From Pleomorphomonas koreensis DSM 23070 (GTDB lineage Bacteria; Pseudomonadota; Alphaproteobacteria; Rhizobiales; Pleomorphomonadaceae): a stretch of 64,000 bases of DNA. Below are positions 41,428 to 51,900 of the stretch, piece after piece. The stretch lies in contig NZ_AULH01000017.1 of assembly GCF_000425185.1 (NCBI RefSeq), positions 1 through 64,000 on the forward strand. Direction: 5' to 3'. A program made the position numbers and the translations under genes. The notes beneath the pieces were generated by a model, which made no database searches, had not been told where the DNA came from, and saw nothing but the letters and a program-made list of their open reading frames with translations. Position 1 is the stretch's first letter. Every line of letters starts with the position of its first letter.

Positions 41428-42303
41428 TCAGCCATGGCCGGACTCGGTCGTGGCGGCAGGTTCGGCCGGGATCACTGGCGGCCAGGACAGACGTTCGGCG
41501 GCAGGCGCCGCGGGGCGCTGGATCTTTTCCATCAGCCGGCCGAGATGGGGGGCCTCGACCATATCGAGGCGGCCCGAGCGGTCCTTGGCCGGATAGCCCC
41601 AGGAGTTAAGCGTCTGGCAAACGAAGGCGCGCTGGGGCTGGCCGTTTGCATCGGCGATATCGGCCATGGTGATGACCTGATCGACGATGCCCGGCAGTTC
41701 GAGCCCGGTCTTCGCCCCGTCGATCTGCGGCTGAAAGACCTTACGATTGAAGTCGTCGAGCTTCTCGTCGAGGATGCCGACGAACCAAACGTGCTTGCCG
41801 CGCGCGTGCTGCAGATGCGTCAGCCAGGCGATCATCTCGCGGCCATGGAGCCCGTAGGCGCCGCGGATGTCAGGCTTGCCGGTCTTGTCGGAGAAGGCCT
41901 CCGGCTGGCCGCGGCACCACTGGAAGCAGAGCCGCCCGGCGACCGTAATCGAGTCAATAAAGACGGTTTCGTACTTGCCGATCACCGCCGGATCGCCGTA
42001 GCGGCCGCAGACCTCGTCGAAATGCGCCTGGCTGTAAGGCTGGTCCTCGCGCAGCGCCGGATTCGGCCCGCCGATGAACACCGCGAAATCGCGGCATTCC
42101 TTCCAGGTGCGGGGCCGGAGCGTGTCGATCTCCAGCCCCTCGACCGCTAGATCGCCGGCCTCGAGATCGAGGAAGAGCGTGGTCGAGGCGTTCAGCGTCC
42201 AGAGCAGCGACGTCTTGCCAATGCCGGACCGGCCAAAGATGACGCCCTTGATGCCCTTGCGTTGCGCAAGGCGCTCGTCGGCGCCGATGATGGGAAGGGC
42301 CAT
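41428..42303 (-). CDS. RecA-like recombination NTPase (Sak4-type)
   Basis: A 291-residue NTPase from the ATG at 42303. Walker A is GRSGIGKTS (24-32), Walker B YETVFIDSITV near 115, and a later segment GKHVWFVGILDEK fits the RecA core. Size and operon (putative ssDNA-binding protein and helicase downstream) fit Sak4-type phage recombinases, which promote annealing with an SSB partner. The final ~40 residues are Pro/Ala-rich and variable. Confidence 0.78.
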   Translation of the reverse strand: MALPIIGADERLAQRKGIKGVIFGRSGIGKTSLLWTLNASTTLFLDLEAGDLAVEGLEIDTLRPRTWKECRDFAVFIGGPNPALREDQPYSQAHFDEVCGRYGDPAVIGKYETVFIDSITVAGRLCFQWCRGQPEAFSDKTGKPDIRGAYGLHGREMIAWLTHLQHARGKHVWFVGILDEKLDDFNRKVFQPQIDGAKTGLELPGIVDQVITMADIADANGQPQRAFVCQTLNSWGYPAKDRSGRLDMVEAPHLGRLMEKIQRPAAPAAERLSWPPVIPAEPAATTESGHG

Positions 42304-42599
42304 CACTGGGCCTCCTTCTTCATCACCGCCGTGGCGGCGCGATCTGCGCCGATGCACCCGGCCTCACGGGCGAGCTTGTAGAGGCGCTGGAGCGCGGCGG
42401 CGCGGCGATAGGCGGCCGAGCTCTCCCGCTCTGCCTCGACGATCGCGAAGGCGATCTCGTCCACGGTCGCCTCGACGACCGGCAGCGGCTCGCGCGGCTC
42501 GTCTCCGGCGCGCTGCGGGAAGGCGATGGTTTCGGGGAGGTCTTCAAGGGCGTAGCTCGCCTTGCGAAGACGGGTGATGTCGTCCGGCTGGTCCGGCAT
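42303..42599 (-). CDS. small helical phage protein, 98 aa
   Basis: Starts at the ATG at 42599 (GGAG upstream) and ends one base into the NTPase start; an ATG at 42638 that shares a base with the preceding stop is an alternative start. The product is acidic then basic and mostly helical (VEATVDEIAFAIVEAERESS). No known family. It is part of the replication operon by overlap. Confidence 0.6.
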   Translation of the reverse strand: MPDQPDDITRLRKASYALEDLPETIAFPQRAGDEPREPLPVVEATVDEIAFAIVEAERESSAAYRRAAALQRLYKLAREAGCIGADRAATAVMKKEAQ

Positions 42600-42637
42600 G
42601 GCGGTTCTCCGCGAGATGAGGTGATCGAGGAGGCGCA

Positions 42638-42832
42638 TCAGGCGGCCTCGCGGACGTCGGTCGCGGGCTCGGCGACGTAGATCGCCAGCAGCGGCGTCCC
42701 GTCGGCATGGGCGCCGGCGTCCTCGATCTGATAGTTGCGGTTGGGCTCGCAGACATCGGTCAGCTCCCAGCGGCGATAAAGCCCCGGAAGACGCCTGAAA
42801 TCCTCGAGCGACAGATCGGCAGTGCGGTTCAT
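42638..42832 (-). CDS. small hypothetical phage protein, 64 aa
   Basis: From the ATG at 42832 (MNRTADLSLEDFRRLPGLY) to 42638. The short acidic product has a C-terminal GTPLLAIYVAEPATD strand. No family recognised. It lies between the sigma-like regulator and the next small gene on the same strand; an upstream in-frame ATG at 42880 would add 16 residues. Confidence 0.5.
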   Translation of the reverse strand: MNRTADLSLEDFRRLPGLYRRWELTDVCEPNRNYQIEDAGAHADGTPLLAIYVAEPATDVREAA

Positions 42833-42916
42833 GCGTGTCTGCTTTCGGTTGGAGGGAAGGCGCTCGGGGCGCTCAATCAAGAAAAGCCACCGGCGGGATC
42901 GGATCGGGACATCGGC

Positions 42917-43639
42917 TCAGGGGTTTTCTTCGAGGGCGTCGTGCAGCCGGCGCATGGCGCGCTGGTAGCGCTTGCGGGCGGCGGCCTCGGTCAGGCCCAG
43001 TTCGGCTCCCGCCTCGGCTTGGGAAAAGCCCTCGATCGCCACGCGGATCACAAGCAGGGCGTCGTCGCCGAGCAGCTCCCGCACGGCGCCGTTAAGGCGC
43101 TCATACCCGGTCCCGCCGATCCCGCTGTCACCGTTGTCCATGACCTCGTCAGGATCGGCACCGCTGGCGAGATGTTCGCGCGCCGCGTCGCGCTGGCGCG
43201 CACGGATCATGTCGCGCTCGACGTTCCGCATGATCGTGGCCGCGATCCGGTTGACGCGTCCCAGGTCGACCCCGCGGACCGCCTCGGTGGTGCGCGCCAG
43301 CAAATCGGACGCGACATCATCGGCAGAGCCGATCCTGCGCCAGATCGACCGGCGCCGGATGGCGTCGAGGCCGGGCCAGAGCGCCAGCATCAGCATGGTG
43401 AGAGCGCAGTCGGACGTGGGCCCGTCGCCCTGCGCCGCCTCGATCAGCGCCGAGAGGATCAGGTTCTTGTCTTCCGGATCGGCCGTGCCGCGATGCAGCC
43501 CGTCCAGCAGGGCGGCCGGGTCCCGGAAAGCTATGAGGGGATCATGCGCGCGCCGGACGACGTCGAAACTGCGTTGGAAGTGAAGGGTGGAAGATGAATG
43601 CATCAGGTGATCACGGATCTCGTGCCACGCGAAGGACAT
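42917..43639 (-). CDS. sigma-70-like phage regulator
   Basis: A 240-residue protein. A helical N-terminal half is followed by a region 4-like helix-turn-helix at ~residues 200-235 (IEGFSQAEAGAELGLTEAAARKRYQRAMRRL). The middle part has RRIGSADDVASDLLARTTEAVRG and MRNVERDMIRAR, reminiscent of sigma region 2. It precedes the replication block and could direct host RNA polymerase to early or late phage promoters. An ECF-like relative is possible. Confidence 0.68.
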   Translation of the reverse strand: MSFAWHEIRDHLMHSSSTLHFQRSFDVVRRAHDPLIAFRDPAALLDGLHRGTADPEDKNLILSALIEAAQGDGPTSDCALTMLMLALWPGLDAIRRRSIWRRIGSADDVASDLLARTTEAVRGVDLGRVNRIAATIMRNVERDMIRARQRDAAREHLASGADPDEVMDNGDSGIGGTGYERLNGAVRELLGDDALLVIRVAIEGFSQAEAGAELGLTEAAARKRYQRAMRRLHDALEENP

Positions 43640-43737
43640 TGGACGCCTGCCTTGCGGCCAGGCGTCCGGCGCCTTCTCGTGGCCAGGTCAGGACGTCGTG
43701 CGTCTCTGCGATTTCGGGGGGTGGGGGGCTGCGCGCG

Positions 43738-43983
43738 TCAGCGCGCGGGGGTGGTCGCGTGATTCAGCGTGCCGCAGCCACGGCAGGTGGCCTGGACCGG
43801 AAAGCCCACTAAATACTCGTGCCCCCGCGCGAAGCGCAGGTGCATGCGGCCGTCCCGGCAGACGCCGAGAAGCTTGTCACAGCGCGTGCAGCGCCATTCC
43901 GAGTTGGAGGTGGTGGGCTTGGTCGTCGCGGCGCCGGACCAGCTCGTCGGGGCTGCCTGGCACGAGGGGAAGGGAGTCGGCAT
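43738..43983 (-). CDS. com: Com-like zinc finger protein (Mu Com family)
   Basis: An 81-residue protein. The last 50 residues carry CTRCDKLLG (Cys32/35) and CRGCGTLN (Cys67/70), the two CxxC knuckles of Mu Com, which binds mRNA to activate translation of the Mom DNA modification gene. The N-terminal ~28 residues are unconserved, so the true start may lie later. The phage encodes a DNA methyltransferase at 31.1-32.4 kb rather than Mom. Regulation of that gene is a guess. Confidence 0.72.
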   Translation of the reverse strand: MPTPFPSCQAAPTSWSGAATTKPTTSNSEWRCTRCDKLLGVCRDGRMHLRFARGHEYLVGFPVQATCRGCGTLNHATTPAR

Positions 43984-44061
43984 GGAAGTGCTCCTCTAGG
44001 TGGAGCTCTTCCAGTAATCAGCGGTTTGTTAGACCGTCCCCCGATGTACTTTAGACGTTCT

Positions 44062-46311
44062 TTAGACGACAGCCTCGACGGGTGCCACGACCGCCTCGGT
44101 TGCCGGCCGCGGCGCGACGATCAGGCGCCAATAGCCGCGCTTCGCTCCCTTGGCGATGTAGACATCCACCATGTCCTTCCACATCTCCTTGCGGAACGCC
44201 TGCTGGGGACTTTTGGCCGAGAACCCCTCCATCAGGTCGCCGACATAAACGTCCGCGGTGCCCGTTGCATACGCGGCGACAAGGCGCTCGAAGATCGTAA
44301 GTTGATCGTTTCCGGCGAGGTACAGCGGCTCGCGGCCGGGGATATAGAGCGTGCCCGATTGTGTGCCGCTGCGCGCGACGCACGGCGACTCGCCGCCGCG
44401 CGCGAGCGCGTGACTGTCACGATACGCGAGTTCGATGCCATCGCGCGCGAACAGCATTTCGTCGTCCCCCGATGCGAGATGGGATAAGAGCGGCATGACG
44501 ACGTTCGGTCCGAGGTGTGACGGCATGTCCTGGCTCGCGGCGAAGACGATCCCCACGCCAGGGGTGTTCCGCGCGCGCAGCATCAGATCTAGCCTCTGTG
44601 CGGTCTTCGGGTCATTGAGACGCCGAGCGAAATAGACGGGCACCTCTACGCCATCGATCTGCATCGCCCCGACCAGGGTCAGGTCCGGGTCCAGGATCTG
44701 GGCCGCCCGCTTGCTCAGCAGCGGGTTCATCAGGCGCATGAGCGTCTCGTGAAGCCACTGAGCGTTGATGGCGTACATCTCGATATCCGACAGCGGTCGC
44801 CTGCCAGCGTCCTCGTCGAACGGGCCGATAGTGCGGACCATGCCTTCCGTCGCCGACGGCCTGATGGTGCCTTCCCCTTCGATGTCGTCGTCCTCGACAA
44901 GGACCACATCCTGCCGGTCGCGGCGCTCGAGCAGACCACCTTCGATCAGTCGGCTGGCGTCGAGCCCCAGTTCCAGCAGATATCCACCGCTGACCTCGTC
45001 CTCGATCCGATCGTGAAGTTGAACCAGCTCGGGAAAGATCGCGCGCAAATCGTCGGGTGCGATCTGCCGAAAGGCACTCAGGATTCCCCATTCCTTGAGG
45101 AGCGCGAAGCCGAGGCTGCGCTCTTCCGGATCCGTCTTGCTCTGCAGGTTGCAGCTCTTCGTGCCAGCGATCGTGATGTTGAGCGTCCGCTCCTTCTCAT
45201 CGCCGATCCGGTTGTAGGCGACCGCGATGGCGATGCGGCTGAAAGCCTCGGCACGCCGGAAGATATTTCTGGCTCCGAGATACTGGTCTGCCACTTCCAC
45301 GATGTCATCATCGACGGTGACCTTGAGCTGCAGCTTGCGGCGCCAGATACCGAGTCGGATCTCGGCTTCCACGACGCGGGCAAACTCGAACGCGTAGCCT
45401 CCGATCTCGGGGGGCTGCAGAAGAAGCGAAGTACGAAACCGCGAGAGGTTGTATCGCTTCCAGGTCAGCGGCTTCTGGGAGATGTCGTGGCCGAGAGCGA
45501 CTTCGGCGAACGAGTCGCTGACTGTCTGGCGCACCACCGGGCTGTCCGCGCAAACCTCGATCTGACGCAGCGATGGCGTATAGATCAGCGTCGCCTCGTT
45601 CGGCGGACGATAGTAGATGGTTCCTCGTCGTCCATCCTGTCGATGATCGTGGACGCTCGACAGCGGCCCGCCATGCCGGACGATCAGCATGATGGACGCA
45701 GGGTGCACGTCCGTGGCAGGCAGATCGAGCGCCTTCACTGTGCAGGAAATCTCGGGCTTCAGATCAAGCATTGCCTTGATCTCGGTGGCCAGCGCCGCTT
45801 CGTCGATTGCCGCAGCATCGAGATCGACATGATTCTCGAGTTCGACCTCGAAGGCGTCATAGAGTTTGCCATGATCGCGGAATTGCCGTGCGAAATGGAA
45901 ACTCTCCGCATCCTCGAACGTCTCGCGTGCGTTGAGATAGACCCATATGCTTCTGCATAGCCGATCGGGCTGGCGTTCGAATTCTTCCAATTGCTCGTCG
46001 TCGAGCCGCTGCTCGACGATCGTCGTCAGGGAGGTCACACCCTTTCCATCGGCGAGGGCACGGATCCTGCGGCATCGCTGCTCTGCCGGTCGCAGCTCGT
46101 CCTGATCGAAACCTGACAGCGTCTGAATGAGCTCTTGGCGAAATGCCTCGACCGCATCTTCATCGGTGTGATCAGGAACGTCGTCACGCAACTCGAAGTC
46201 GGGCTCGTTGTCACCCTCCCGGACGGCAAGAGCTGCTCGTGCGAGATCGATCCGCGCATCCTCGATCAACGCCAAGACATGGGGGCCGATCGAATTTGTT
46301 TTGCGCGCCAT
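44062..46311 (-). CDS. unknown 749-residue phage protein
   Basis: From the ATG at 46311 with GGGGGAT upstream. A large, acidic, soluble protein without membrane segments or any nucleotide-binding, nuclease or protease motif I can see. It has many strand-helix blocks (DLKPEISCTVKALD, later QLDLMLRAR-like) and a short Ala/Pro/Val tail. It is the most upstream gene of the minus strand, next to the recombinase module, where phages often carry lysogeny, exclusion or defence genes. No function is assigned. Confidence 0.7.
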   Translation of the reverse strand: MARKTNSIGPHVLALIEDARIDLARAALAVREGDNEPDFELRDDVPDHTDEDAVEAFRQELIQTLSGFDQDELRPAEQRCRRIRALADGKGVTSLTTIVEQRLDDEQLEEFERQPDRLCRSIWVYLNARETFEDAESFHFARQFRDHGKLYDAFEVELENHVDLDAAAIDEAALATEIKAMLDLKPEISCTVKALDLPATDVHPASIMLIVRHGGPLSSVHDHRQDGRRGTIYYRPPNEATLIYTPSLRQIEVCADSPVVRQTVSDSFAEVALGHDISQKPLTWKRYNLSRFRTSLLLQPPEIGGYAFEFARVVEAEIRLGIWRRKLQLKVTVDDDIVEVADQYLGARNIFRRAEAFSRIAIAVAYNRIGDEKERTLNITIAGTKSCNLQSKTDPEERSLGFALLKEWGILSAFRQIAPDDLRAIFPELVQLHDRIEDEVSGGYLLELGLDASRLIEGGLLERRDRQDVVLVEDDDIEGEGTIRPSATEGMVRTIGPFDEDAGRRPLSDIEMYAINAQWLHETLMRLMNPLLSKRAAQILDPDLTLVGAMQIDGVEVPVYFARRLNDPKTAQRLDLMLRARNTPGVGIVFAASQDMPSHLGPNVVMPLLSHLASGDDEMLFARDGIELAYRDSHALARGGESPCVARSGTQSGTLYIPGREPLYLAGNDQLTIFERLVAAYATGTADVYVGDLMEGFSAKSPQQAFRKEMWKDMVDVYIAKGAKRGYWRLIVAPRPATEAVVAPVEAVV

Positions 46312-46465
46312 GAACTCATCCCCCACGACCATCTGTTCTTGACTGATTCAACCCACGATAATCACGGAGGAAACCAGGATGGGCAAGGCATGGTGTTCCC
46401 TATCCGTTCAATTTCCCGTTCTTCCTCCGTTTTGCGTGTCCCATCGCGGTTCGCCGGGTGGCTTT

Positions 46466-46490
46466 TGATCGGTAACGACACCACCGATCA
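46466..46490. promoter_or_regulatory. inverted repeat before the recombinase module
   Basis: TGATCGGT (46466-46473) and ACCGATCA (46483-46490) form perfect 8-bp arms spaced by 9 bp, 15 bp before the first gene of the plus-strand integration module. The 194-bp divergent gap around it must hold promoters for both directions. It is a good candidate operator; the site of strand exchange is another possibility. Confidence 0.5.
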
Positions 46491-46505
46491 CGGCCGCCCC
46501 ACGAC

Positions 46506-46704
46506 ATGAAACGCCCCAATCCTCTGCCCCCCGAGCTGATGACACCGGCCGAACGCCGCACTGAGCTGTGCGGCCTGCTGGCGCTCGGACTGCTTCGGTT
46601 GCAGATGCGGGTGAGCGACGAAGTATCTGACGATATTGGAGAAATTTGCCTACACTCTCCGCCTGACCGATGCCGTCATGCAACTCCGACTCATCGGAGA
46701 CCCC

Positions 46705-46718
<14 letters not shown>
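46506..46718 (+). CDS. small conserved protein of the DUF2924/recombinase module
   Basis: A 70-residue protein beginning MKRPNPLPPELMTPAERR. Short proteins with this start commonly precede DUF2924 and serine recombinase genes in rhizobial elements. The C-terminal part (Arg/His/Pro-rich) is variable. The end overlaps the DUF2924 gene by 14 bp. Function is unknown, presumably linked to recombination control. Confidence 0.65.
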
Positions 46719-47153
<435 letters not shown>

Positions 47154-47157
<4 letters not shown>

Positions 47158-48485
47158 CAAAACCCATCGCCCGAAAACTCCGCTGCGCCGTCTATACCCG
47201 GAAATCCTCCGAGGAAGGGCTCGAGCAGGAATTCAACAGCCTGCATGCCCAGCGCGAGGCCTGCGAATCCTATATCGCCAGCCAGCGATCTGTGGGCTGG
47301 GTGCTGATTCGCGATCAGTATGACGACGGCGGCATCTCGGGCGGCACGCTGGAGCGGCCGGCGCTCAAACAGTTGCTCGCCGACATCGAGGATGGGCTTA
47401 TAGATGTGGTGGTGGTCTACAAGATCGACCGGCTGTCGCGCTCGCTGATGGATTTCTCGAAACTGGTCGAGATATTTGATCGGAATGACGTCACCTTTGT
47501 CTCCGTGACGCAGAGCTTCAACACCACGACGTCGATGGGCAGGTTGACGCTGAACATCCTGTTGTCGTTTGCCCAGTTCGAGCGCGAGGTGACGGCCGAG
47601 CGCATTCGCGACAAGATCCGGGCGTCGCGGCAGAAGGGCATGTGGATGGGCGGCATCGTGCCGCTCGGCTACCGGGTCGAGAAGCGCAAGCTGGTGATCG
47701 AGGAAACCGAGGCCGCCACCGTGCGCATGATCTTCGAGCGCTTCGTCGCCATCGGTTCAGCCACCGTGCTGGCAAAAACCCTTGCGGCAGAGGACGTGCG
47801 CACCCGCCGGAGCAAGCTGATCGACAAGGGTTATCTCTACAAGCTTCTGAACAACCGGGTCTATATTGGCGAGGCGGTGCACAAGGGCAAAAGCTATCCC
47901 GGCGAGCATCAGCCGATCATCGGTCGCGCGCTGTGGGACAAGGTCCACGCCATCCTGACCGAGAGTCCGCGCAAGCGGGCCGCCCGCACTCGCGCCGACA
48001 CGCCCGCGCTGCTGAAGGGGCTGCTGTTCGGCCCGGATGGGGCCGCATTCTCGCCCACCCATACAAAGAAGGGCGGCAAACTCTATCGCTATTATGTCAG
48101 CCAGTCGGTGCTGAAGCGCGGGGCGGACGCCTGTCCCATCGCTCGCGTGCCGGCCGCCGAGGTGGAAATGGCGGTAATCGACCAGCTGCGCGGGTTACTG
48201 CGTGCTCCGGAAATCATCGTCGGCACCTGGCGCGCCGCCCGGCCCGAAATCGACGGGCTGCGGGAAGCGGACGTTCGCGAGGCGGTGGAGCGGCTCGATC
48301 CGATCTGGGACGAATTGTTTCCAGGCGAGCAGGCCCGCATCGTCCAGCTTCTAGTCGAGCGGGTTGATCTTGCCGCCGACGGCCTTGCCATCCGGTTGCG
48401 CACGCTTGGGTTGGCCAGTCTTGTTGCTGATCTGGGTGCTATCGGCCAGGATCGGAAAAGCGCAGTCAGCAGGAAGGCCGCGTGA
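47154..48485 (+). CDS. large serine recombinase (site-specific integrase/resolvase)
   Basis: A 443-residue large serine recombinase. The catalytic serine is at ~18 in YTRKSSEEG, with the downstream conserved blocks DGGISGGTLERPALKQLL and KIDRLSRSLMDF. A recombinase domain follows (residues ~190-290), then a zinc-ribbon-like and coiled-coil C-terminal region. It catalyses integration and excision through short attachment sites. It is the only integrase candidate for the prophage. Confidence 0.92.
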
Positions 48486-48892
48486 TTATGAACACCGCCG
48501 TCACACGCGATGACGATACCATTACCGTGCATGTGCCGCTGACCTTCCGCCGGCGCGGCGGCCGCAAGCAGATCGTCGTTCCTTGCGGCGCACCTGCCTG
48601 GATGCCGGCCCGCGCCCATATCGACAACGCCATGGTCAAGGCCGTCGCCCGAGCATTCCGCTGGCGCGATATGCTGGAGAGTGAACAATACGCGACCATT
48701 CGCGAGATCGCGACCGCGGAGAAGATCAACGAATCCTACGTCAGCCGCGTGCTGCGCCTCACGCTGCTCGCACCCGCCATCGTCGAGGCCATCCTCGACG
48801 GCCGGCAGGGGCCGGAGATGACGCTGGCGGCGCTGATGAAGCCGTTTCCGGTGGAGTGGGCGGCGCAAAGATCGCTGCTTGGCGAGGTGTGA
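48482..48892 (+). CDS. KorB-like helix-turn-helix protein downstream of recombinase
   Basis: About 136 residues; a GTG overlapping the recombinase stop (GTGA) or an ATG at 48488 can serve as start. After an N-terminal FRRRGGRKQIVVP strand there is a helix-turn-helix (IREIATAEKINESYVSRVLRL) at ~residues 75-95. This gene type commonly follows the recombinase in rhizobial elements and may regulate or aid it. The C-terminus (LMKPFPVEWAAQRS) is conserved in such proteins. Confidence 0.78.
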   Translation: MIMNTAVTRDDDTITVHVPLTFRRRGGRKQIVVPCGAPAWMPARAHIDNAMVKAVARAFRWRDMLESEQYATIREIATAEKINESYVSRVLRLTLLAPAIVEAILDGRQGPEMTLAALMKPFPVEWAAQRSLLGEV

Positions 48893-48975
48893 GATGAATT
48901 TGCGGCTGACAACCCGGGGTACTGACAATAGTCTTACGGCGTCCACCGTTGACGCCAGAGACTCCCGAACCTTCC

Positions 48976-51900
48976 ATGTCCAATTCCCCCCGCGATCTTA
49001 TCCTAACCCATGTCCCCGAAGACGGCGCCTCCGTGAGCAATCTGGCTCTGATTGCACGGCTACGCGAAGCACTGCCCGACCTCACGGACGAGGATTACCA
49101 GACAGCACGGGATGGATTGGTCGATGAGGGCGTCCTTGGTAAGGGACGCGGACGCGGCGGGTCTGTATTTCTCGTCATCGAAGCTGATGACAACGAGGAT
49201 CAGGACGACGATTTCGAGCTGGCACCTACCGAAGAATCTGCACCACCGCAACGTCGAGGAGCAGCGAAGAAGAAGGCGACGCCCCGGAGATCCGGCGAGC
49301 CGGTGCGGGTACTGTCCTATCGTCACGGCGAGACGCGAGTGAACAACCCCGAAGTCGGGATGGTCCATGCAGGCACGGACCCGGACGGCGCGCGCACCAC
49401 TTGGGCCTATGACCCGCATCTGGACCCGGTGCTGAACTTTGACAGCGCCCGCGCCGGGGTAGAAAAGCTGATCGACGATGCGCTGGCCAGCGACGATCCG
49501 CAGGCGATGAAGGACGCGCTGATCGAACTCAAGCGACTGCAAGCGCCCTACCTCAACTGGACGGGCAAGGCCGAGCGGACGTCGTTCGAGGTGGATACCG
49601 TTAGCCTGCATGTCCATGAACGGGTGGATCCGGCGACGATCCTGGCCAATGCAGCGCGGCGGCTGAAGGGCAAGGATGCGGGCGCGCAATGGCGACAGCC
49701 CGATCTGTTCGTCGCCCCGTTCGAGAACCTGCCGCTGCGCCAAGCGCTCGATTTCTATCACCACGAAAAGGGGTGGTCTAACCGACTAATCGCGGGTGAC
49801 AGCCTGCTGGTCATGAACTCGCTACTGACCAGGGAAAGCATGGGCGGCAAAGTGCAGATGATCTACATCGACCCGCCGTACGGGATCAAATACGGGTCGA
49901 ATTTTCAGCCATTCGTGGGCAAGCGTGACGTCAAGGATCGGTCAGACGACGATCTGACGCAGGAACCCGAGATGATCAAGGCGTTCCGCGACACCTGGGA
50001 ACTGGGCATCCACTCCTACCTGACCTACCTGCGCGACCGGCTGGTGCTGGCCAAGGACCTGCTGCACGAAAGCGGGTCCGTGTTCGTGCAGATTTCGGAT
50101 GAGAATGTGCATCTCGTGCGCAACGTTATTGATGACGTCTTTGGAGTCGGTAATTTTTGCGCGCTTATTCCCTTCAAGAAAACTGGCGGTCAGAGTTCCG
50201 CGGCGCTTGCGACGGTAAACGATTATTTAATCTGGTATTGGCGCGATGCGACGCAGGCAAAATACAAGCCACTGTATCAGGTGAAGGTGCCAGGGAACGA
50301 AGGCGCAACCAACTATTCGTGGGTTGAGGAGCCAAACGGCTATCGCCGGAAGCTTGCTAAAGGCGAGCTTGAGATCCTTTCCAACAGCCAGCGTGTCTTC
50401 CAAGCCTATCCGATGTTCTCTGAAGGCCCGTCTCCGGGCGATGAGCCACTTGAGTGGCGCGGAGCTATGTTCAATCCATCTGCGAACTCACACTGGAAGA
50501 CTACGACACTTGGCCTTTCGAGACTAAAGAAGACTGGGCGCTTGATGGCGCAGGGCAAGACCATACGAATGGTCAATTATCATGCAGACTATCCGGTCAC
50601 GCCGATCACAAATATTTGGCTCGACACGCAGATCAGCGGGTTCAATGACCCGCGGACTTACGTTGTCCAGACGCTAGCTCTCGTTATCGAACGCTGCCTC
50701 CTCATGACCACCGATCCCGGTGATCTCGTGCTCGATCCAACCTGTGGCTCGGGCACTACCGCCTTCGTCGCCGAGAAATGGGGGCGACGCTGGATCACCT
50801 GCGATACCTCCCGCGTGGCCATCACGCTGGCCAAGCAGAGGCTGATGACTGCCAGCTTCGACTATTACGCGCTGCGCTATCCACATGAAGGGCTAAAGGG
50901 CGGATTCGACTATGAAACCGTGCCGCACATCACGCTGAAAAGCATTGCCAACAACCCCGACATCGACACGATCTACGACGAGGACCACCCGAAGATTGTA
51001 GCGGCGCTGAATGATCTGAACGCTGCGCTGGCCGCCGCCCCGCCGAAGCCGCTCAAGCCCGTGCAGGGTACTCGCAAGGGCAAGCTGGTGAATTTCGCCA
51101 AGGGCGAGACGCTGCATGAATGGGAGGTCCCTTTTGATTGGCCAGAGGATTGGCCAAAAGTCGCGCGCGGTGCTTTCGAAGCTTTTCACAAGGCAAGGCA
51201 GGCGATGCAGCGCCGCATGGACCAGTCCATCGCCGATCACGCCGAGCAGGAAACGCTTTATGACAAGCCTCGCATCGACAAATCCAAGCTGCGCATTACC
51301 GGCCCCTTCTCGGTCGAGGCGGTGCCAGCGCCCACCGTTCTGTCGCTCGATGACAGCCTGCCGCCGGTCGAGGCCGACGACAGCATCGCTCGCACGGGCG
51401 AGACCTCGCGCCAGGCGCTCTGGCGCGAGGAGCTTCTGAAAACCGGCGTCCGGGCCAAGGGCGGGGCGATCCTGCGTTTTGCCGAGTTCGAGACGCTGCC
51501 CGGCCTGCGCTATCTGCACGCCAGCGGATCGCTGGCCGAGACGGGCGAGCGCGTCGTGGTCAGCTTCGGCCCCGAACATGCCGCCCTCGAGCAGCGGCAG
51601 GTAGAGCTGGCGCTGTCCGAGGCCGAAACTCTGCGCCCGGCGCCGAAGTTCGTCCTGTTCTGCGCCTTCACTTTCGACCCCGAGGCCGCCAAGGACATCG
51701 ACGAAGTGAACTGGCCCGGCGTCACGCTGCTGAAGGCGCAGATGAACACCGACCTTCTGACGGAGGATCTAAAAAAGGCACGCTCATCGAACCAGTCCTT
51801 CTGGCTTATGGGGCAGCCCGATGTCGATCTGCGTAAACGCAAGGACGAGATGTGGGAGGTTGAGGTCAACGGCTTCGACTATTTCGATCCCCGTGCGGGC

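Noticed and set aside
46378-46467. 29-codon frame in the divergent gap before the recombinase module
   Set aside because: It has a ribosome-site-like sequence but the product shows no conserved pattern; more likely the gap holds promoters and the inverted repeat.
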